Below are positions 41,387-46,414 of a DNA stretch of 46,414 bases, piece by piece. The DNA lies in assembly GCA_937959285.1 (NCBI GenBank), contig CALGAR010000022.1:1-46414 (forward strand), given 5' to 3'. The stretch comes from an uncultured Bryobacterales bacterium (lineage in GTDB: Bacteria > Acidobacteriota > Terriglobia > Bryobacterales > Bryobacteraceae). The position numbers and the translations under genes were made by a program. How positions within the stretch are numbered: position 1 is the first letter of the stretch; every line of letters begins with the position of its first letter. The notes under the pieces are model-generated. The model did not search any database. It saw only the letters and a program-made list of their open reading frames with translations, and was not told the DNA's origin.

Positions 41387-41683
41387 ATGAAACTCTCCAA
41401 ACTCAGTGAACAGGAAATCGACGAGGCCCTGAGCACACTGCCTGGATGGTCCGTCGTGAACGGAAAGCTCCACCGTGAATACCGCTTCCCGGATTTCGTT
41501 CACGCCTTCGGGTTCATGGCGACGGCAGCCATCGCAATCGAGGCGATGAATCATCACCCCGAATGGAGCAACGTCTGGAATCGCGTCACAGTCGACCTGA
41601 CAACGCACGACTCCGGGGGAATCACGAAAAACGACGTCGATCTGGCTGCGAAGCTGGAAGAATTCGCGAGAAGAATGCAATGA
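41387..41683 (+). CDS. phhB: Pterin-4a-carbinolamine dehydratase
   Basis: The 98-residue enzyme dehydrates 4a-hydroxytetrahydropterin made by aromatic amino acid hydroxylases. The active-site histidines are H56-H57 in NHHPEW and H74 in TTHDSGGIT, matching the family pattern. It is 2 bp after the SDR gene and overlaps the next gene by four bases (ATGA). No aromatic amino acid hydroxylase gene is in the window. Confidence 0.95.
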   Translation: MKLSKLSEQEIDEALSTLPGWSVVNGKLHREYRFPDFVHAFGFMATAAIAIEAMNHHPEWSNVWNRVTVDLTTHDSGGITKNDVDLAAKLEEFARRMQ

Positions 41684-44064
41684 AATTTTTGCTCATCATG
41701 CTGCCGTTCTTCATAGCGGCGCTCTCTACGCCGCCGGTCGCGCTCGCGCCGCAGCCCCAGCAGGAGGCTGTGAAGCGGGAGATTGCAAGGCAGGAGCCGT
41801 TCGAGGCTTCCGCCCAGCTCGACTCGATCATTCAGGACGCCATTCGACGGCGGCAAATCCCGGGAGCCGTACTGCTCGTCGGCCACAACGGCCGGATCAT
41901 CCACTTCAAGGCGTACGGCAACCGCGCCCTCGTTCCTGCACCGGAACCGATGACGACCGATACGGTTTTCGATGCCGCTTCCCTGACAAAGGTCGTCGCA
42001 ACGACTTCGGCGGTGATGAAGCTCTTTGAGGAAGGCAAAATCCGGTTGAACGACAAAGTGACGGACTATTTGCCAGAGTTTCAAGGCGGCAAGAGCGACA
42101 TCACAATCCGTCACCTGCTGACGCACTTCTCAGGTCTGCGTCCCTTCATCGAACTGAAGCCCACCGAGACTGGCTACGAGACGATGATCAAGAAGGCGTT
42201 CGCCGATCCTCCCACCAATCCGCCTGGGGCGAAATTCATCTACAGCGATACAAATTTCATTCTTCTGGCTGAAATTGTCTGGCGGCAGACGGGCATGACC
42301 GTCGCCGATTATCTGCAGAAGCACGTATTCGGACCGCTTGGGATGATCAGCACGTGCTTCCGTCCACCAGCAACCTGGAAGAGCCGGATTGCTCCTACCG
42401 AGGTGGTCCAAGGCGCTCCGCTGCGGGGCGTTGTCCACGACGAACGCGCCCGAGCCATGGGAGGGATCGCCGGACACGCCGGACTGTTTACTACAGCAGA
42501 GGATCTCGGCCGGTTCGCCGAGATGATGATCGGTTTGGGAGAGCGTCAGGGAGTCCGCATCTTCCAGCCCGCTACAGTTATCAAATTCACCACGCCGCAA
42601 ACTCCCGCAGATCAGCCCATCCTTCGCGGTCTTGGCTGGGATATTGATTCTCCTTATTCCGGCAATCGCGGGGAGCTGTTCCCGATTGGCTCTTACGGCC
42701 ACACGGGATTTACAGGCACATCTCTGTGGATTGATCCCTACAGCAAGACATACGTTGTTCTCCTGACGAATAGCGTCCATCCCAAACGGGGCACGCCGAT
42801 CACCTCGCTTCGAAGCCGTGTCGCGACAGCGGTGGCTGCGGCCATAGGCATCGACCATCAGGAGGTAATGATTTCGGGCTACAACGAAACGCTCGTTGGA
42901 GCGGGTGTGAGGCGGACCGTCGCACGCAACGGAAAGACTCTGACCGGCCTCGATGTCCTCGCCTCAGAGGGCTTCAAACCGCTGGCAGGAAAGCGAGTGG
43001 GACTGATCACCAACCACACGGGCGTGAGCCGCGACGGAAAACGAAACGTCGATTTGATGCGGGCCGCGGGAGTAAACGTAACGGCGTTGTTTTCCCCCGA
43101 ACACGGCATTGCGGGCCGGGAAGATCACGAGAATATCGGTCATTCCAAGGATGAAGCCACCGGTATTCCAATTTACAGTCTTTACCAGGGGCAAAATCGG
43201 CGGCCAACGGAGGAAATGCTCCGCCAGGTTGACGTTTTGGTTTTCGATATTCAGGATATTGGCGCGCGATTCTACACCTATATCTGCACAATGAAGAACG
43301 CGATGGAGGAAGCGGCGCGGCGAGGTATCCCGTTCATTGTCCTGGACCGCCCGAATCCGATAACGGGAGTGAAGGTGGAAGGCCCCATGCTGCAGCCGGA
43401 TCTTCTGTCGTTCGTCGGCTGTTTCGTTATGCCGCTACGCCACGGCATGACGGTTGGAGAGATTGCTCGCATGATGAATGCGTCCGCTCCCGTAAAGGCT
43501 TCTTTGACGGTCGTCCCCATGAAGGACTGGCAGCGCGGGGACTGGTTTGACTCGACTGGGCTGCGGTGGATTAATCCATCTCCCAACATGAGAAGTCTTC
43601 AAGCAGCCATGCTATATCCGGGCCTGGCGATGCTCGAGGCATCCAAGAATTACTCCGTTGGCAGGGGTACGGATGCCCCGTTCGAGCAGATCGGCGCGGA
43701 CTGGATCAACGGCCAGGAACTGGCGGCATACCTAAACCGCAGAATGATCCCAGGAATTCGTGTCTATCCCGTGACTTTCACGCCGCGGGAATCCAACTTT
43801 GCCGGAAGAACGATCAGCGGTGTCCGTTTCGTTATAACGGACCGGGAGGTTTTTAACAGCGTCCGTCTCGGGCTGGAAGTTGGAGCGGCACTGGAAGCCC
43901 TTTACCCTGGGAAACTGCCCTGGAACGCGAATGAGAAGTTAATAGGAAACCGGGAAACCATAGCCGACTTGCGCTCCGGCGAGGATCCCCGGTTTATTGA
44001 GGCAAAGCAGGAAGAAGCATTGCGTATGTTTTTGGAAGAACGCCAAAAACACCTCTTGTATTGA
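41680..44064 (+). CDS. Fusion of class C beta-lactamase-like and NamZ (DUF1343) exo-muramidase domains
   Basis: The 794-residue exported protein (signal peptide MKFLLIMLPFFIAALST...) has two enzymes. Residues about 45-392 form a serine beta-lactamase/esterase-type domain: S101-x-x-K104 (AASLTKVV), Y187 in FIYSDTNF, and GHTGFTG (339-345) as the KTG-like triad. Residues about 420-794 form DUF1343, now known as NamZ exo-beta-N-acetylmuramidase: VGLITNHTGVSRDGKRNVDL, FSPEHGIAG with E473, VFDIQDIGARFYTYI and LDRPNPITG. Together they suggest peptidoglycan-fragment turnover outside the cytoplasm. The frame extends to 41563; ATG 41680 overlaps phhB by 4 bp and starts the signal peptide. Confidence 0.9.
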   Translation: MKFLLIMLPFFIAALSTPPVALAPQPQQEAVKREIARQEPFEASAQLDSIIQDAIRRRQIPGAVLLVGHNGRIIHFKAYGNRALVPAPEPMTTDTVFDAASLTKVVATTSAVMKLFEEGKIRLNDKVTDYLPEFQGGKSDITIRHLLTHFSGLRPFIELKPTETGYETMIKKAFADPPTNPPGAKFIYSDTNFILLAEIVWRQTGMTVADYLQKHVFGPLGMISTCFRPPATWKSRIAPTEVVQGAPLRGVVHDERARAMGGIAGHAGLFTTAEDLGRFAEMMIGLGERQGVRIFQPATVIKFTTPQTPADQPILRGLGWDIDSPYSGNRGELFPIGSYGHTGFTGTSLWIDPYSKTYVVLLTNSVHPKRGTPITSLRSRVATAVAAAIGIDHQEVMISGYNETLVGAGVRRTVARNGKTLTGLDVLASEGFKPLAGKRVGLITNHTGVSRDGKRNVDLMRAAGVNVTALFSPEHGIAGREDHENIGHSKDEATGIPIYSLYQGQNRRPTEEMLRQVDVLVFDIQDIGARFYTYICTMKNAMEEAARRGIPFIVLDRPNPITGVKVEGPMLQPDLLSFVGCFVMPLRHGMTVGEIARMMNASAPVKASLTVVPMKDWQRGDWFDSTGLRWINPSPNMRSLQAAMLYPGLAMLEASKNYSVGRGTDAPFEQIGADWINGQELAAYLNRRMIPGIRVYPVTFTPRESNFAGRTISGVRFVITDREVFNSVRLGLEVGAALEALYPGKLPWNANEKLIGNRETIADLRSGEDPRFIEAKQEEALRMFLEERQKHLLY

Positions 44065-44135
44065 ATTCTCTCTGCCTACTTCCCATGCTACGCATGGCCA
44101 GACCGCCGGCAGCCACGCCTTTCGCACCGCAAGCA

Positions 44136-44336
44136 CTAAGCCGCCGGAGATTTGGCCGCTGACGCCTTATTCTTGCTCCCGGGCGGCCTGCCGCGCTTCT
44201 TGATTTCCGTCATCCAAGCCGGAGGACGGCCCCGCCGCTTTCCGCGGCCACGTGCCAGCCGCTCGAGGCTCATAATCGCCTCCTCAATTTGTTCACGCTC
44301 CTGGCGTAATTCCGCTAGCATTTTTGTTACGTCCAT
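44136..44336 (-). CDS. Small AT-hook DNA-binding protein
   Basis: The 66-residue basic protein has a helical N-terminus (about 1-30, MDVTKMLAELRQEREQIEEA). Two AT-hook cores follow, RRGRPPAW (about 39-46) and KRGRPPGSKNK (about 52-62). AT-hooks bind the minor groove of AT-rich DNA; the N-terminal helix may dimerise. I associate very similar proteins with many acidobacterial genomes, function unknown. The frame extends to a TTG at 44351; ATG 44334-44336 with GGGAG upstream is better. A palindrome and promoter lie upstream. Confidence 0.8.
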   Translation of the reverse strand: MDVTKMLAELRQEREQIEEAIMSLERLARGRGKRRGRPPAWMTEIKKRGRPPGSKNKASAAKSPAA

Positions 44337-44426
44337 TTGATTCGCTCCCAAGATTCATGCCAGCCTCAGCGGGCACTCGGTTCCGGAAATAGAACAAGAA
44401 GGTGCACGGGAGCTGGCGCACTTCTG

Positions 44427-44455
44427 TTTTTACTCCATTTTTTAAGAGATTACAA
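44427..44455 (-). promoter_or_regulatory. Possible promoter of the AT-hook gene
   Basis: On the minus strand TTGTAA (44450-44455), a 17-bp spacer and TAAAAA (44427-44432) form a fair promoter. A 26-bp palindrome begins 3 bp upstream of the -35, and a matching half-site overlaps the -10. Confidence 0.4.
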
Positions 44456-44458
44456 GAG

Positions 44459-44484
44459 CTTCTGTTCTGAATTCAGAACAGAAG
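44459..44484. repeat. Perfect 26-bp palindrome, likely operator
   Basis: The half-sequence CTTCTGTTCTGAA (44459-44471) is followed directly by its exact reverse complement (44472-44484). There is no loop and no T-run, so it is not a terminator. The 10-bp CACTTCTGTT at 44419-44428 is the reverse complement of 44477-44486, which places a related half-site over the -10 region. This suggests a dimeric regulator's binding site. Confidence 0.6.
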
Positions 44485-44544
44485 TGGAACCGTACTGGGA
44501 ACTCACTAGCACTGAACCGCCGCCCGCCGTCCGGCGCGCTCGGT

Positions 44545-45915
44545 TTACAGTTTCTTCAAATCCCGCCGCTTCCAATGGAAATAGAAAGGGATTCCGGCAA
44601 AAATGAAGAACAATCCAAGAATCGATTCGCGGGGTGACTTCATAAGCGTGGATACCAGAAGGCCCACGGCTGTTAACACAAAAAGTACCGGTACGAATGG
44701 ATATCCCACTGTGCGGTAAGGACGTGGCATATCGGGCCGCTTATAACGGAGCACAATCACCGAGGCCGTCGCCATTGCATAAAGGATCCAGCTCGCAAAG
44801 ATTACGTACGTGAACAATTCCTCAAATCGGCCTGTGAGAACTAAAACTGCGGACCATGCGGAGAGGAGCAAAATCGCAACGCCCGGAGTGCGGTATTGGG
44901 GATGAACACGAGCCACAGAGGAAAAGAAGCGCCGGTCCCGCGCCATGGCGTAAGGGACTCGGGAGCCCGCCAGAATCGATCCGTTGAGGGCGGCAAAAAT
45001 TGAAATCATGGCGCCGATGCTCACGGCGGCAGCGCCGGCCGGTCCGTACAGGCGGCGCATCATCTCCGCAGGAACACGATCACTGTTTGCCACCTCCGGA
45101 GCGGACAGTATATAGAAGTAGGCCATGTTCGCCAGCAGGTAGCACGACATCACGACAAGCGTGCCCGCAATCAGCGCGATGGGCAAATTGCGCTGCGGAT
45201 TGCGAATTTCCGAGGCGATCATGCTGACGTTGTTCCAGCCGTCATAGGCCCATAAGCAGGCGACAAGGGCGGCGAAGAAACCCACCAGGCCCCCGACGGG
45301 CGGAACTGAGGTCTGAAAGTTTTCCACGTTCCCTTCGGCGGATCCCAGCCCGATCACTACAACTGCGAGAATCAGCCCAAGTTTCACAGCCGTCGTAGCA
45401 ACCTGGACACCGCCGCCGAACTTCACCCCGAAATAGTTCACCAGGCCGAGGAAAAGGATAACGGCCATTGCGAAAAGCTGCCCATATCGCAGCTCCAGCG
45501 GGCCGCCCTGCGGTCCAATCGGCAGAGGGATTGTGTAGAAAACTGCCTCGAGCTCAGGGCGGAAATTGGCCAGATAGAGAAAGAAACCGGTGGCCAGAGT
45601 CGCAATGGATCCGCTTTTCGCCACCCACATCTGGGTCCAACCGTAGACAAATCCCCAGAACGGCCCGTAGGCCTCGCGCAAATAAACATACTCACCGCCT
45701 GCTTCAGGCATAGAGGCAGCGAGTTCCGCATAGCTCAGGGCGCCAGCCAGGGACAGAAGACCTCCGAAGACCCAAACGAAGAACACCATCGGGGTCGTTC
45801 CGACATTCAGAATCATCGTCTTAGGCACCAGAAGAATGCCGCTGCCAATAACGGTGCCAATTACGATTGCGATAGCGCTCCAGATCCCCAGCGCTCGTTT
45901 CAGTTCGATCTCCAT
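44545..45915 (-). CDS. Amino acid permease (APC superfamily)
   Basis: The 456-residue inner-membrane protein has about 12 transmembrane helices. TM1 carries the unwound substrate-binding motif IAIVIGTVIGSGILLVPKT; AGALSYAELAASMPEAGGEY is the classic APC block after TM2. AALVACLWAYDGWNNVSMIA is the TM6 signature of the LAT-like branch, followed by SEIRNPQRNLP. It likely exchanges or imports amino acids; the substrate cannot be named. AGAGGG precedes the ATG. It is followed by a 193-bp gap and the AT-hook gene. Confidence 0.92.
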   Translation of the reverse strand: MEIELKRALGIWSAIAIVIGTVIGSGILLVPKTMILNVGTTPMVFFVWVFGGLLSLAGALSYAELAASMPEAGGEYVYLREAYGPFWGFVYGWTQMWVAKSGSIATLATGFFLYLANFRPELEAVFYTIPLPIGPQGGPLELRYGQLFAMAVILFLGLVNYFGVKFGGGVQVATTAVKLGLILAVVVIGLGSAEGNVENFQTSVPPVGGLVGFFAALVACLWAYDGWNNVSMIASEIRNPQRNLPIALIAGTLVVMSCYLLANMAYFYILSAPEVANSDRVPAEMMRRLYGPAGAAAVSIGAMISIFAALNGSILAGSRVPYAMARDRRFFSSVARVHPQYRTPGVAILLLSAWSAVLVLTGRFEELFTYVIFASWILYAMATASVIVLRYKRPDMPRPYRTVGYPFVPVLFVLTAVGLLVSTLMKSPRESILGLFFIFAGIPFYFHWKRRDLKKL

Positions 45916-45983
45916 CCCAAACGCCCTCTTTTCTTTTGTTGAAACGCCCGCAATTGCGCCTGTCGGAGCTAAACCGACGGAGT

Positions 45984-46414
45984 CTAGTCGCGCCGGGCTG
46001 CAGGCAGGACAAGCGATGTTAAGTATCCTATTCCAACTGCAATGCTAGTCCCAATCAAGACGTACCACGTCCACGCAATCGAGGTATACTGCCGGACGTA
46101 AAGCATACCAAGGAAGCTGGCGGTCATTCCCGCCATTCCGGCGGTTTCCCCCACTCTGCGCGTCAGCAGACCGAGCAGAAAGATCCCGAGTAAGCCTCCG
46201 TAGAGGATGGAGGCAATCGAAAGCCCGGCCTCGAGAACGCTCCCCCAATGCCGGGCAAGCAAACCGATGCCAAAGAGGACAACGCCCCAGACAATCGTGG
46301 CTACTCGGGCGAGGGATAAGTAATGTTGCTCGGAGCGCTCGCGGCCGGCGCGCTGAAGGATTGGTTTGTAGAAATCCATGACCGTGGTGGACGCCAGCGA
46401 GTTCAGCGCGGCGG
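45984..46414 (-). CDS. Sodium:solute symporter (C-terminal part; start beyond window)
   Basis: The frame is open to the right edge; about 143 C-terminal residues are visible. AALNSLASTTVMDFYKPI is the conserved post-TM8 block of the SSS (SLC5-like) family, with the Ser-Thr pair linked to the second sodium site. About four more transmembrane helices follow (ATIVWGVVLFGIGLLA, ILYGGLLGIFLLGLL, GMTASFLGMLYV, WYVLIGTSIAVGIGYLTSLV). It imports a small solute with sodium; the substrate is unknown. The permease gene follows 68 bp downstream. Confidence 0.88.
   Translation of the reverse strand, partial: AALNSLASTTVMDFYKPILQRAGRERSEQHYLSLARVATIVWGVVLFGIGLLARHWGSVLEAGLSIASILYGGLLGIFLLGLLTRRVGETAGMAGMTASFLGMLYVRQYTSIAWTWYVLIGTSIAVGIGYLTSLVLPAARRD

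Noticed and set aside
44083..44097. Hairpin CCATGC-TAC-GCATGG between two convergent genes
   Set aside because: The stem is only 6 bp with a 3-nt loop and no T-run, so it is too weak to call a terminator.

Overview
The window looks like ordinary chromosome from a Gram-negative, moderately GC-rich bacterium. The best guess is Acidobacteriota, order Bryobacterales (Solibacter/Bryobacter relatives). An outer membrane is implied by LptD, two TolC-type channels and an RND pump. The lineage guess rests on an Acidobacteria-type VWFA protein, a secreted DUF1080 protein, a small AT-hook protein of a kind common in that phylum, and many secreted proteins of unknown role. This is recognition by eye, not a database result. 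No phage, insertion sequence or CRISPR array was seen.

Layout. 1-8.2 kb: a cut-off secreted protein, then a NarL-type two-component system facing an RND efflux operon (adaptor, permease, TolC). 8.3-13.2 kb: a cyclophilin, a secreted DUF1080 protein and pheS-pheT. 13.2-19.8 kb: a conserved unknown protein, a GNAT acetyltransferase and priA, then secreted proteins (a small one, a hydrolase-like/PDZ protein, a beta-propeller). 19.9-24.7 kb: tRNA-Leu(CAG), then the operon mocR-pdxS-pdxT-phosphatase, facing an exported protein with three RidA-like domains. 24.7-29.2 kb: 2-keto-3-deoxygluconate kinase, the VWFA protein, a LexA/S24-type peptidase without an HTH domain, truA and pyrE. 29.4-34.4 kb: a second TolC-like protein, a structured gene-poor gap, a BtuF-like protein, rpmI-rplT and two Zap-type division genes. 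34.4-46.4 kb: lptD, a zinc-ribbon/RDD membrane protein, pgi, a MEMO-family protein, an operon (dihydropteridine-reductase-like SDR, pterin-4a-carbinolamine dehydratase, beta-lactamase/NamZ fusion), an AT-hook protein, an amino acid permease and a cut-off sodium:solute symporter.

The most notable signals are these. (1) The vitamin B6 locus combines a MocR/PdxR-type regulator, PLP synthase, a low-molecular-weight phosphatase and a divergent exported triple-RidA-like protein. (2) At least eight genes have a -10 hexamer 6-15 nt before the start codon and no ribosome binding site, which suggests widespread leaderless transcription. (3) An S24 self-cleaving peptidase has a DUF3037-like N-terminus in place of a DNA-binding domain. 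(4) A pterin-recycling gene pair is fused by overlap to a cell-wall-turnover fusion enzyme. (5) A perfect 26-bp palindrome and a related half-site flank the promoter of the AT-hook gene. (6) The 31.47-32.08 kb gap holds two perfect inverted repeats and no convincing gene.

Many start codons are GTG or TTG. Where the longest open frame begins in an implausible place I moved the start and give the reason in the entry.
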